5,993 nucleotides of DNA from an uncultured Mollicutes bacterium (GCA_900547045.1 URFB01000078.1:1-5993), one strand, 5' to 3'; shown: positions 1-5,650, numbered from the stretch's first letter. Made by a program: numbers and translations. Notes: a model not told the origin generated them from the sequence alone.

Positions 1-138
1 GATATGCTTGTTAAAACGAAAAGATTAATATTTGAGGATGAAAAGATAATAATTGATTATGATTATTATTTAGATGGTAGTTTTCAATCTAATGTAAAAT
101 TATACCTAATAATTGAAAATACACTTGAAAAAAAGTAA
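1..138 (+). CDS. C-terminal end of a DUF1934/YwiB-like protein (partial)
   Basis: Only the last 45 codons are present, read in frame 1 from the window edge to TAA at 136-138. The segment has the alternating pattern of beta strands (TKRLIFEDEKIIIDYDYY, then a DGSFQSN turn, then VKLYLIIEN). This resembles the C-terminal strands of the DUF1934/YwiB family, small calycin-like beta-barrel proteins of unknown function, which typically end with a 'TKRL...I.YDL...G....NKL.I.I' pattern. YwiB-like genes commonly lie near argS and rpoE in low-GC Gram-positives, and rpoE does follow here, so context agrees with the sequence. The rpoE promoter overlaps the last codons of this gene. The family call rests on recalled sequence pattern and neighbourhood, so it is moderate; the coding call itself is firmer. 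Confidence 0.55.
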   Translation, partial: DMLVKTKRLIFEDEKIIIDYDYYLDGSFQSNVKLYLIIENTLEKK

Positions 139-153
139 ACTTTTTAGTAAAAT
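125..153 (+). promoter_or_regulatory. Sigma-A promoter of rpoE
   Basis: TTGAAA at 125-130 and TAAAAT at 148-153 are separated by exactly 17 bp, close to the vegetative consensus. Transcription would start near 160, giving a leader of about 24 nt before the ATG at 184. The -35 box lies inside the final codons of the preceding gene, so rpoE can be transcribed on its own even if the upstream gene reads through. Confidence 0.7.
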
Positions 154-170
154 ATGTTATGCGTTCTAAT

Positions 171-175
171 GGAGG
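171..175 (+). promoter_or_regulatory. Ribosome binding site serving ATG 184
   Basis: GGAGG sits 8 nt before the ATG at 184. The other ATG nearby, at 177, is only 1 nt away, too close, and opens a 12-codon frame. There is no comparable site before ATG 239, where the long rpoE frame begins. This is the main reason to think that the true rpoE start is 184 and that the frame is shifted between the two. Confidence 0.75.
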
Positions 176-183
176 AATGAAAT

Positions 184-234
184 ATGGAAAAACTAGAAAA
201 AACAAAACAATGTAAAGAATGCTGTAGCAGTTAA
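184..234 (+). CDS. Short ORF, probably the displaced 5' end of rpoE
   Basis: This frame encodes 16 residues (MEKLEKTKQCKECCSS) and stops at TAA 232-234, 4 nt before the ATG of the long delta-subunit frame. It has the promoter and ribosome site expected for rpoE. The +1 frame is open from 197 and reads KNAVAVKL directly into MNDKK; that stretch fits the first helix of the delta-subunit HTH domain (B. subtilis has VEIAHELFEEHKK here). The simplest reading is that codons 1-4 or more of this ORF are the genuine rpoE N-terminus and the rest is out-of-frame noise; one extra A in the A6 run at 197-202 would produce this. Alternatives are a leader peptide translationally coupled to the downstream ORF, or programmed +1 frameshifting. 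The CKECC cluster has no evident role. Confidence 0.5.
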   Translation: MEKLEKTKQCKECCSS

Positions 235-238
235 ACTA

Positions 239-733
239 ATGAATGATAAGAAAACAAAGCAACCTATTTCTAAAATCATTGGAGAAACTCTTGAAATGAA
301 GGGTCTTGATGATGAAGATGGTAGTTATGCTGCACAATTATATATCGATATTACGACAAGCTCTCTTTTCGTTTACATGGGTGATGAGGAATGGGATTTA
401 AAGAGCCGTCAATCTCTTGATGAGTGGGATAAGGATGGTTCTGCCTTCAACACTGGCGAGGAAGAGGATGATGAAGAAGAATCAGCTGATGATTTCTATT
501 CTCTAGACGATAATGATGATGATGAAAACGAAGAAGGCGAAAGCGTTGATGAATACGATCCTGAGGTCGACGAGGATGATTACGATGACGACGACGAAGA
601 GGATGACGATGAAATCGAACGAGATGAGCTTGTAACTGAAACATATGATGAAGATGATGAAACTAAGTATATGGATGAAGATTCATATAATGACATCATG
701 GATGATTATGAGGATATGTACGACAAGGATTAA
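239..733 (+). CDS. rpoE: DNA-directed RNA polymerase subunit delta (frameshifted 5' end)
   Basis: The delta subunit binds core RNA polymerase in low-GC Gram-positives, raises promoter selectivity and speeds enzyme recycling. As written, 164 residues start at an ATG without a ribosome site. Residues 1-69 match most of the N-terminal HARE-HTH domain: the part YAAQLYIDITTSSLFVYMGDEEWDL (split as residues 30-39 and 40-54) lines up with the B. subtilis segment RIAQFYTDLNIDGRF followed by LSDQTWGLRSW. From about residue 74 to 164 the chain is almost entirely Asp/Glu with few other residues, the disordered acidic tail that mimics nucleic acid in this family. The first HTH helix is missing but is encoded just upstream in the same frame (from 197), giving about 182 residues if joined to ATG 184, near the 173 of B. 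subtilis. It ends at its own terminator. The usual partner pyrG does not follow. Identity is strong; the start is uncertain. Confidence 0.85.
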   Translation: MNDKKTKQPISKIIGETLEMKGLDDEDGSYAAQLYIDITTSSLFVYMGDEEWDLKSRQSLDEWDKDGSAFNTGEEEDDEEESADDFYSLDDNDDDENEEGESVDEYDPEVDEDDYDDDDEEDDDEIERDELVTETYDEDDETKYMDEDSYNDIMDDYEDMYDKD

Positions 734-742
734 TTTGTAATT

Positions 743-765
743 AAGGAGGTTAAGCCTCCTTTTTT
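743..765 (+). terminator. Intrinsic terminator of rpoE
   Basis: AAGGAGG (743-749) pairs with CCTCCTT (755-761) across a 5-nt loop, followed by T residues through 765. It begins 10 nt after the rpoE stop codon. It closes the rpoE unit, so the downstream two-component genes need their own promoter. Confidence 0.85.
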
Positions 766-848
766 ATATACTTAAAAAAATAAAATTAAAAAATGATTTT
801 TCCTACAATTTCCCATAATTTATTTATAATTTTACGATAATTATTGGA

Positions 849-854
849 TATAAT
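849..854 (+). promoter_or_regulatory. -10 box of a candidate small RNA promoter
   Basis: A perfect TATAAT lies in the otherwise gene-free stretch between rpoE and the response regulator. No good -35 sits at 16-18 bp; TTATAA at 824-829 gives a 19-bp spacer and TTTACG at 831-836 only 12 bp. Predicted transcription start is about 860, exactly where the first hairpin begins, which is the best argument that the box is used. In such AT-rich DNA TATAAT can occur by chance. Confidence 0.45.
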
Positions 855-859
855 ATAGG

Positions 860-983
860 TGTCTTCAAAAGGAAGACAATATTCTATCATAATTCTCCCT
901 ACACAAACAATAGATAGAATTCAAAAGCAAAACTAACTCTCCCAATTTAGAAAGAAGAAGCCGTAAGCTTCTTCTTTCGCTTT
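860..983 (+). ncRNA. Candidate structured small RNA (about 120 nt)
   Basis: No open frame of note is present, but three perfect inverted repeats follow one another: TGTCTTC/GAAGACA (860-866/872-878, 5-nt loop), ATTCTATC/GATAGAAT (881-888/913-920, 24-nt loop) and a 12-bp GAAAGAAGAAGC/GCTTCTTCTTTC stem (950-961/967-978, 5-nt loop). Unpaired C-rich TCTCCC motifs lie in the second loop (894-899) and between stems two and three (937-942). This architecture, with UCUCCC motifs in single-stranded positions and a stable 3' hairpin, resembles Gram-positive small RNAs that pair with ribosome binding sites through C-rich motifs. No known RNA family was recognised; it does not look like SRP RNA, 6S RNA, a T-box or a familiar riboswitch. 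A long leader for the downstream two-component genes is the alternative, although they appear to have a nearer promoter. Confidence 0.4.
950..983 (+). terminator. Terminator-like 12-bp hairpin
   Basis: A perfect 12-bp stem (950-961 with 967-978) closes on the 5-nt loop CGTAA. The U-tract after it is poor (CGCTTTAAT), although the 3' arm itself is T-rich. It could end the candidate small RNA or insulate the promoter at 1001. Termination efficiency is uncertain because of the weak tail. Confidence 0.45.
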
Positions 984-1000
984 AATGAGTAAATTATTTA

Positions 1001-1009
1001 TGATATACT
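1001..1009 (+). promoter_or_regulatory. Extended -10 promoter of the two-component operon
   Basis: TGATATACT is a full TGN-extended -10 element (TATACT at 1004-1009). The -35 position has only TTTAAT (981-986), which extended -10 promoters tolerate. Transcription would start near 1016, leaving a leader of about 19 nt with a weak, broken ribosome site (GGATGTGG, 1023-1030) before ATG 1035. Confidence 0.55.
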
Positions 1010-1034
1010 ATATTTATAGAATGGATGTGGAAAT

Positions 1035-1700
1035 ATGTATAAAATAGCTTATGTTGAGGATGAGGCTGACCTAGCCAATCTTGTTTGTAAGTATTTAAAA
1101 AGTGAAAATTTCTTAGTTACCCATTTTTTAACCGGTGAGGAAGCCTTTTCTCATATTAATGAGGCCTTTGATTTATGGATTTTAGATATCATGCTACCAG
1201 GTGGCTTAAATGGCTATGATTTGATCAAAAAAATCCGTGAATTTAATCCTAAAATGCCGGTTATTTTTACCTCGGCTAGAGACCAGGATATTGACCGTAT
1301 TATGGGACTAGAGCTTGGTAGTGATGATTATATTTCAAAGCCTTTTTCTATTCGCGAGCTTATGCTAAGGGTTAAAAATATTTTAAACCGTGTTTATGCC
1401 TCTAGCAATGCTAATGAAAATATCGTTTTATATGGTGATTATCGTCTTGATTTTGATAAGAGAATAGTTACATTAAATGATGTAAACCTAAATCTTACGG
1501 CTAAGGAATACGACCTACTTTTATTTTTAGTTAAGAATAAGGGGAAGGCTTTCTCTAGAGATCAAATTCTTGATGCGGTTTGGGGTAGTGAATATTTTGG
1601 CTCTGATCGTGTTGTAGATGACTTAATGCGACGTCTTCGTCAAAAAATGCCAGCCTTATCGGTTGAAACAATTTATGGATTTGGATATCGTTTACTATGA
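1035..1700 (+). CDS. OmpR/PhoB-family response regulator
   Basis: A 221-residue cytoplasmic DNA-binding regulator that should be phosphorylated by the adjacent kinase. The receiver domain (about 1-118) has the acidic pair E8/D9, the phosphoacceptor D51 in DLWILDIMLP, the switch residue T79 in FTSA and the conserved K102 in SKPF. The output domain (about 128-221) is a winged helix with the family hallmarks LTAKEYDLLLFLVKNKGKAFSR, quoted here as LTAKEYDLL then FLVKNKGKAFSR, a recognition helix around DRVVDDLMRRLRQK, and the terminal wing GFGYRL. A one-residue insertion after the phospho-Asp loop (PGGLNGYDL instead of PG.NGYDL) is minor. Its stop overlaps the kinase start by ATGA (1697-1700), so the two are translationally coupled. 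The regulated genes cannot be inferred: no ABC transporter or other usual target is beside it. Confidence 0.93.
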   Translation: MYKIAYVEDEADLANLVCKYLKSENFLVTHFLTGEEAFSHINEAFDLWILDIMLPGGLNGYDLIKKIREFNPKMPVIFTSARDQDIDRIMGLELGSDDYISKPFSIRELMLRVKNILNRVYASSNANENIVLYGDYRLDFDKRIVTLNDVNLNLTAKEYDLLLFLVKNKGKAFSRDQILDAVWGSEYFGSDRVVDDLMRRLRQKMPALSVETIYGFGYRLL

Positions 1701-3043
1701 AAAAGTTTAAGTTTAATACTCAATTAATTATTCTCTTTTTTGGGCTTTTATTACTATCATCAGCGCTATTTGGAATGATAGTAGTAGGACGTGTAAGAAA
1801 TATCTCTGAGACTCAAACCTACGAACGCTTAGAATCCTATATCGAGGTTACAAAGGATATGTGGAAGGATTGTGAGCTTGTACCAGAATCCTCCACATCC
1901 ATTAATTTATGTACAATTCAGGGCCGTATGCGTATGCATCCGCATAAGGCTGAAAACATTCAGTTTTCATCAAATATCAATGAAGTCATTGGCGTTCCCC
2001 AAATTGATGTTTTATTAAATTCAATCGAATTTAGATCAGACGCCTCTGGTCACGCAACCATCAATTTAGAAAATTATGATAAACTATATTATGCCTATCA
2101 AACAACATCCCTAGAGAATGATTGCTATACCTTTATTATTGCGGTAGCTAATACGAGATATGCTCGTGAATTTTCAAACAATATTAGTACCCAAATTATT
2201 TTAATTTTTAGTATTGTCTTTATCTTTTCCTTCTTTATTTTAGGACTTTGGAGTAGTGCCTATGTGGCAAGAATTAATCGTCTTAAGAAGCATATTGCTA
2301 ATCTTCCTTCAAGTAACTATAAGGAGGAATATGTAGATGATGGAAGCGACGAGCTAGCGGATTTATCTAAATCGGTTGAGCAGATGCGTAACGAAATTCT
2401 TCATAACGAGGCTACTAAGCAGGAAATGCTTCAAAATATCAGTCACGATTTTAAAACCCCAATTGCGGTAATTAAATCCTATGCGGAGGCTATTGAGGAT
2501 GGTATGGCTGAGCCAGCAGATGCTAAAATTATTCAAAATCAGTGTACTAATTTGCAGCATAAGGTTACAACGTTATTACAATATAACCGTCTTGAGTATC
2601 TAGAAAAAAAGGAAGAATTTCAAAATTGTAATATGAAAGAAATTATTGAAAGTGTTGTTAATACATATATATATCAAAAAACAAAACTTAAGTTTACTCT
2701 AGACTTGGATGAGTGCTATTATAAAGGTTATCAAGAAAATTATTATACTGTAATTGATAATATTATTGATAATGCAAAAAGATACGCGAAATCAGAAATA
2801 AAAATATCATTACATGATGGTGTTATTCAAATTTATAATGATGGAGAGCATATTGACGAACAATTTTTAAATGGTTTCTTTAAACCATATGAGAAAGGAT
2901 CTAATGGCCAATTTGGCCTTGGAATGTCAATTGTAAAAAAGACACTTGATTTCTTTGGTTATTATTTATCAGTTAGAAATGAAGAGGTAGGAGTTACCTT
3001 TGAAATAAAAAAACGGGTTAATTGTAATATTTACACACAATAA
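1697..3043 (+). CDS. Membrane sensor histidine kinase
   Basis: A 448-residue transmembrane kinase that partners the overlapping response regulator. Order of parts: TM1 (about 10-31), an extracytoplasmic region of about 130 residues, TM2 (about 165-188), a HAMP-like linker (about 189-240), then HisKA with the H-box LQNISHDFKTPIAVIK and phosphoacceptor H250, and a HATPase_c domain with N-box NIIDNAKRYA (355-364, N359), G1 NDGE (381-384), F-box FFKPYEKG (394-401) and G2 GQFGLGMS (404-411). All catalytic motifs are intact. The outer domain was not recognised; it contains Cys59, Cys72 and Cys143, which could form a disulfide. Codon use changes within the gene: AAG serves 10 of 16 Lys codons in residues 1-300 but 3 of 16 afterwards. 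The stimulus is unknown. A terminator follows 5 nt after the stop. Confidence 0.93.
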   Translation: MKKFKFNTQLIILFFGLLLLSSALFGMIVVGRVRNISETQTYERLESYIEVTKDMWKDCELVPESSTSINLCTIQGRMRMHPHKAENIQFSSNINEVIGVPQIDVLLNSIEFRSDASGHATINLENYDKLYYAYQTTSLENDCYTFIIAVANTRYAREFSNNISTQIILIFSIVFIFSFFILGLWSSAYVARINRLKKHIANLPSSNYKEEYVDDGSDELADLSKSVEQMRNEILHNEATKQEMLQNISHDFKTPIAVIKSYAEAIEDGMAEPADAKIIQNQCTNLQHKVTTLLQYNRLEYLEKKEEFQNCNMKEIIESVVNTYIYQKTKLKFTLDLDECYYKGYQENYYTVIDNIIDNAKRYAKSEIKISLHDGVIQIYNDGEHIDEQFLNGFFKPYEKGSNGQFGLGMSIVKKTLDFFGYYLSVRNEEVGVTFEIKKRVNCNIYTQ

Positions 3044-3048
3044 TTTTT

Positions 3049-3080
3049 AACATCTTAGTATAATTCTAAGATGTTTTTTT
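3049..3080 (+). terminator. Intrinsic terminator of the two-component operon
   Basis: AACATCTTAG (3049-3058) pairs perfectly with CTAAGATGTT (3066-3075) around a 7-nt loop, and seven T residues run from 3074 to 3080. It closes the regulator/kinase unit and separates it from the zinc-ribbon gene. Confidence 0.9.
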
Positions 3081-3087
3081 AAATTAG

Positions 3088-3096
3088 TGATATAAT
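3088..3096 (+). promoter_or_regulatory. Extended -10 promoter of the zinc-ribbon membrane gene
   Basis: TGATATAAT combines a TGN extension with a perfect TATAAT (3091-3096), directly after the preceding terminator. The -35 region falls in the terminator stem and T-run and has no good match. Transcription would start near 3103, about 20 nt before ATG 3123, which has the ribosome site AAGGAG (3112-3117) at 5 nt. Confidence 0.65.
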
Positions 3097-3122
3097 GAAC
3101 ATAAGAAAGTGAAGGAGAAGAA

Positions 3123-3692
3123 ATGATTTGTAAAAATTGTGGAGTAGAGAATAAAGAACATGCTTTATTTTGCTCAGGTTGTGGACAAAAGCTTAAAAAT
3201 ATTTGTCCAAATTGTAACTATGAGAATGAGGAGGGAAGCAAGTTTTGTATTAAATGTGGAACAAGATTAGATGAATCGTCTAAAAAAACTAAGACCAAAA
3301 ATATTAATGGTTCTATTAATACTAATAATGTTTTAAATCTAATAACAAAAATTTTAAAAATAACATCATTTAGTTTATGTTTAATTTTAATTTTGTTAAC
3401 GATTGGAGCTTCATTTACAAATATTTTATCAGGAGTATCACAAGGTTCAGATATTCTTGAGCAAAATTATAATACTATTGGTTCATTAAATTTATTTTCA
3501 ATTATTGATAATATCACTAATTTTAAAATTGATGAAGAAATGTGTCATTATGAATATAGTGTAATTGGAGATTTATCGATGAATATAGTCCTTTTGGTTT
3601 GTGTACTTGCAATTATGATTACTAGCTCTATATGCTTAATTGTGGCTATCGTAAAAATTGCAAAACAACCACATAATTTTTTTTCACTTTAA
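3123..3692 (+). CDS. Double zinc-ribbon membrane protein, N-terminal part (interrupted gene)
   Basis: The product has two tandem four-cysteine zinc ribbons: C3/C6 with C17/C20 and C28/C31 with C42/C45, each in the CxxC...FCxxCG form typical of zinc_ribbon_2/DZR-type domains. A Lys-rich linker (about 50-70) leads to TM1 (about 80-98), a loop of about 50 residues and TM2 (about 152-179). The ribbons should be cytoplasmic and bind structural zinc; the partner and function are unknown. The start is secure (AAGGAG 5 nt upstream and an extended -10 promoter). The chain ends abruptly after QPHNFFSL at TAA 3690-3692, yet the same frame continues at once with hydrophobic sequence for 271 more codons to 4508. 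This half therefore looks like the front of a protein of about 461 residues cut by a nonsense codon, although a 189-residue product could still be made and inserted. Confidence 0.75.
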   Translation: MICKNCGVENKEHALFCSGCGQKLKNICPNCNYENEEGSKFCIKCGTRLDESSKKTKTKNINGSINTNNVLNLITKILKITSFSLCLILILLTIGASFTNILSGVSQGSDILEQNYNTIGSLNLFSIIDNITNFKIDEEMCHYEYSVIGDLSMNIVLLVCVLAIMITSSICLIVAIVKIAKQPHNFFSL

Positions 3693-3701
3693 CATTTAGT
3701 A

Positions 3702-4508
3702 ATGGTAATGTTTGGTGTAACATTAGGAAGTGTGCTTGTGGCTTCATTGATGAGGCTGAATGTTACTACTAATATGAGCATTTTAAATTTAGGCGTTAAT
3801 CTTACAGTTGGTGGTTTCATAAAAGCTTGTGTGATTCTTGATTTTTGTGGGTTATTAGCATTACATATAATTAGATTTGTTTTAGATATGATTGCTAATA
3901 GAAATTATAAATATAAAAACATTATTTCTGAGGTTTTAAAGCTTGGAATTATAGTTTTCTTTTTTATTGGTGGATTTAGTTTAACAAATTCTGTTGTTAT
4001 AATAAAAGATGCTAGTTCATCATATCTTACAACAAAGCAGGAATATAGTATTGGTGCTATATTGATGCTTCTTTGTAAAGCTGCATATGAATATTGTAAT
4101 TTAGATAGTAATCATAGTGGAGCTCTTCCTAAGCAGGGAGAAGAGCTTATGACGAAGGTTATAATCGGTTATGTAGTGGCTTTTTTTGTGGTTATAGTAG
4201 TAGCTATTTTCTTAATAAGAATAATTAAAAAGTTAAATCAAAAGGAATCATATTCAAATATAATATTTACGGGAATTTCCTTGGTTTTAGTAATTGTAAT
4301 AACAATTACGTTTAGTCAATGTGTAAGAGATACTGCATTAACTATTCAAAATGATTTTTCTTCATTTAGAGACAATGTTATTACTTATCCCGATTATTCT
4401 ATTGGTTCGGCTCTTATTACACCAATCGTAATGTTTTCGCTTTCTTTGATTTGTTCAATTGTAGATTTAGTTATTAACAAAATCAATACAAAAAATGAAA
4501 TAGAATAG
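3702..4508 (+). CDS. C-terminal part of the interrupted multi-pass membrane protein
   Basis: This 268-residue frame is in the same phase as the zinc-ribbon gene upstream, separated from it by only TAA plus three sense codons (His-Leu-Val). It has no ribosome binding site before ATG 3702 or ATG 3708, and its first residues are already in a membrane segment (about 1-17). Further hydrophobic spans lie near 38-64, 77-102, 152-174, 186-206 and 235-258, so the joined protein would have about eight. Extracytoplasmic-type loops between them contain no recognised enzyme motif. I do not recognise the family beyond 'zinc-ribbon membrane protein' by association with the first half. It is most likely an untranslated or poorly translated remnant, since a start by reinitiation after the TAA is possible but weakly supported. 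It ends at TAG just before a strong terminator. Confidence 0.5.
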   Translation: MVMFGVTLGSVLVASLMRLNVTTNMSILNLGVNLTVGGFIKACVILDFCGLLALHIIRFVLDMIANRNYKYKNIISEVLKLGIIVFFFIGGFSLTNSVVIIKDASSSYLTTKQEYSIGAILMLLCKAAYEYCNLDSNHSGALPKQGEELMTKVIIGYVVAFFVVIVVAIFLIRIIKKLNQKESYSNIIFTGISLVLVIVITITFSQCVRDTALTIQNDFSSFRDNVITYPDYSIGSALITPIVMFSLSLICSIVDLVINKINTKNEIE

Positions 4509-4511
4509 TAG

Positions 4512-4550
4512 AAAAAAGATGGTATATTTTATGCACTTACCATCTTTTTT
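4512..4550. terminator. Bidirectional terminator between convergent genes
   Basis: AGATGGTA (4517-4524) pairs with TACCATCT (4538-4545), extended by an A-run (4512-4516) against a T-run (4546-4550). The plus strand ends in a run of T and the minus strand likewise, so it can stop transcription from the membrane gene and from the convergent nuclease gene. The remaining stretch to 4650 shows no further gene or clear element. Confidence 0.85.
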
Positions 4551-4650
4551 TATGAAAATTTAAAATGATTTATTAATTTTTATATCTTTAATTTCTTATG
4601 CAAAATGAGTCATCAAAATTAAATTATTATAGGAGTAAGCCCCTTGTTCT

Positions 4651-5631
4651 TTAATTATTTTCCTTTAATTTTCTATTTAAGTATTCGGGTAATTCCTCAA
4701 TAAATTTATATTTAGAAATACCAAGATGTAGTTGTGCTTTATTTAAGGATGTTTTAGCCACATAGCTATCAGCTTCCTTACATAGTAATAAGCCAATTGT
4801 TTTATCATCTTTTTCAGTTCGTTCTAAATCATCAATTGCATTAACATAAAAGATAAGTTGTCCTAAATCAGCAGGATGGAATTTACCAATCTTGACTTCA
4901 ATTACAACATAACAATGTATTTTAGTATGGTATAAAAGAATATCAATATAAAACTCTTCATTAGTAGGAGTTACTAATTTATATTCCTTACCAACTAAAG
5001 AAAATCCTGGTCCTAATTCTTGTAAGAATTTAATGATATTATCAATCATTTGTTCCTTTAAATCATTCTCATTTTTAATATTATTCTTATCTAAGAAACC
5101 AAAGACATAAGTATCCTTAAATAACTCATTAGATAAGTCATCAGATTTAGTTATATTAGAAGTAGTAGGCTCTATTAAACTACGGTCATAAGCTTTAAGT
5201 GCTATTTGGTTTAATACCATAGATCTAGACCAACCATTTTTATATGTTTCATTAATATACCACAGCATTTCTTCATGTGAGGAAGACTTTTGCATAATTA
5301 CAATAATTGTGCTCCAAGGTATTTGGGGCACAGGTTGTGCCCCGATTTCTTGGACAGTAAATTCATTCGCAAATTGAGCCATTCTTTTAAGCTGATCATA
5401 AGAATAACCTTTCCCATATTCCTTTAAATCATTAGCTAGATTCTTTATATATTTACTACCCCAAGTTTTCCTTTTATTGATAATTGTACCAATTTCATAA
5501 TAAGTCATAATCATAGCACTATTTACTATAACCATAGCTTTATTTTGATTTGTTCTAATCGTTTCCTTGATTTTTTGTAAATCCTTAAAATAGTCTTTTT
5601 CAATTACTTCATTTTCTTGTTCTTTAATCAT
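4651..5631 (-). CDS. YhcG/DUF1016-family PDDEXK nuclease
   Basis: A complete 326-residue protein, near the usual length of the family. The N-terminal DUF1016 domain (about 15-165) carries family landmarks such as YYEIGTIINKR, a GKGYSYDQLKRM segment, QIPWSTIIVIM and WYINETYKNGWSRSMV. The C-terminal nuclease domain (about 170-320) has the PDDEXK core: D230 in FYIDILLYH, then E245 and K247 in IEVKIG, and Q258 in DLGQLIFY. Catalytic residues are intact. Members are predicted DNA endonucleases, often found in mobile or defence-related regions; the true substrate is not established. The start at 5631 has GAGGT (5638-5642) 6 nt upstream. A second copy ends 19 bp upstream, so the two probably share a transcript whose promoter is outside the window. 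Confidence 0.92.
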   Translation of the reverse strand: MIKEQENEVIEKDYFKDLQKIKETIRTNQNKAMVIVNSAMIMTYYEIGTIINKRKTWGSKYIKNLANDLKEYGKGYSYDQLKRMAQFANEFTVQEIGAQPVPQIPWSTIIVIMQKSSSHEEMLWYINETYKNGWSRSMVLNQIALKAYDRSLIEPTTSNITKSDDLSNELFKDTYVFGFLDKNNIKNENDLKEQMIDNIIKFLQELGPGFSLVGKEYKLVTPTNEEFYIDILLYHTKIHCYVVIEVKIGKFHPADLGQLIFYVNAIDDLERTEKDDKTIGLLLCKEADSYVAKTSLNKAQLHLGISKYKFIEELPEYLNRKLKENN

Positions 5632-5637
5632 TTTAAT

Positions 5638-5642
5638 ACCTC
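5638..5642 (-). promoter_or_regulatory. Ribosome binding site of the complete YhcG-type gene
   Basis: GAGGT on the minus strand, 6 nt before ATG 5631, lies in the 19-bp gap after the stop of the upstream copy. No room for a promoter exists in that gap, which supports cotranscription of the two copies. Confidence 0.7.
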
Positions 5643-5650
5643 AATTATTT

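Noticed and set aside
130..145. AAAAAGT/ACTTTTT inverted repeat as a terminator for the upstream gene
   Set aside because: The repeat is almost all A/T with a 2-nt loop, too unstable to terminate, and it lies in the spacer of the rpoE promoter.
177..215. Alternative start ATG at 177 after GGAGG
   Set aside because: Only 1 nt separates it from GGAGG, and the frame stops after 12 codons with no resemblance to the delta family.
447..644. Minus-strand ORF of 65 codons rich in His and Arg
   Set aside because: It is the antisense shadow of the acidic GAT/GAA/GAC repeat coding of the delta-subunit tail; composition is an artefact and there is no ribosome site.
460..730. GAT/GAA-rich repetitive DNA as a microsatellite or CRISPR-like repeat
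   Set aside because: The pattern follows Asp/Glu codons with varied third bases and no fixed repeat unit or spacers; it is the acidic tail of the delta subunit.
2363..2560. Minus-strand ORF of 65 codons inside the histidine kinase
   Set aside because: It lies wholly opposite the conserved HisKA region, has no start signals and no recognisable sequence.
3677..3692. T8 run before the TAA as a slippage site that could bypass the stop
   Set aside because: The downstream frame is in the same phase as the upstream one, so a single slip would lead out of the correct frame; a nonsense mutation explains the break better.
4620..4650. GGAGTAAGCCCC segment after the nuclease stop as a hairpin or attachment site
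   Set aside because: The arms pair over only three bases, no matching repeat exists elsewhere in the window, and no integrase is present.
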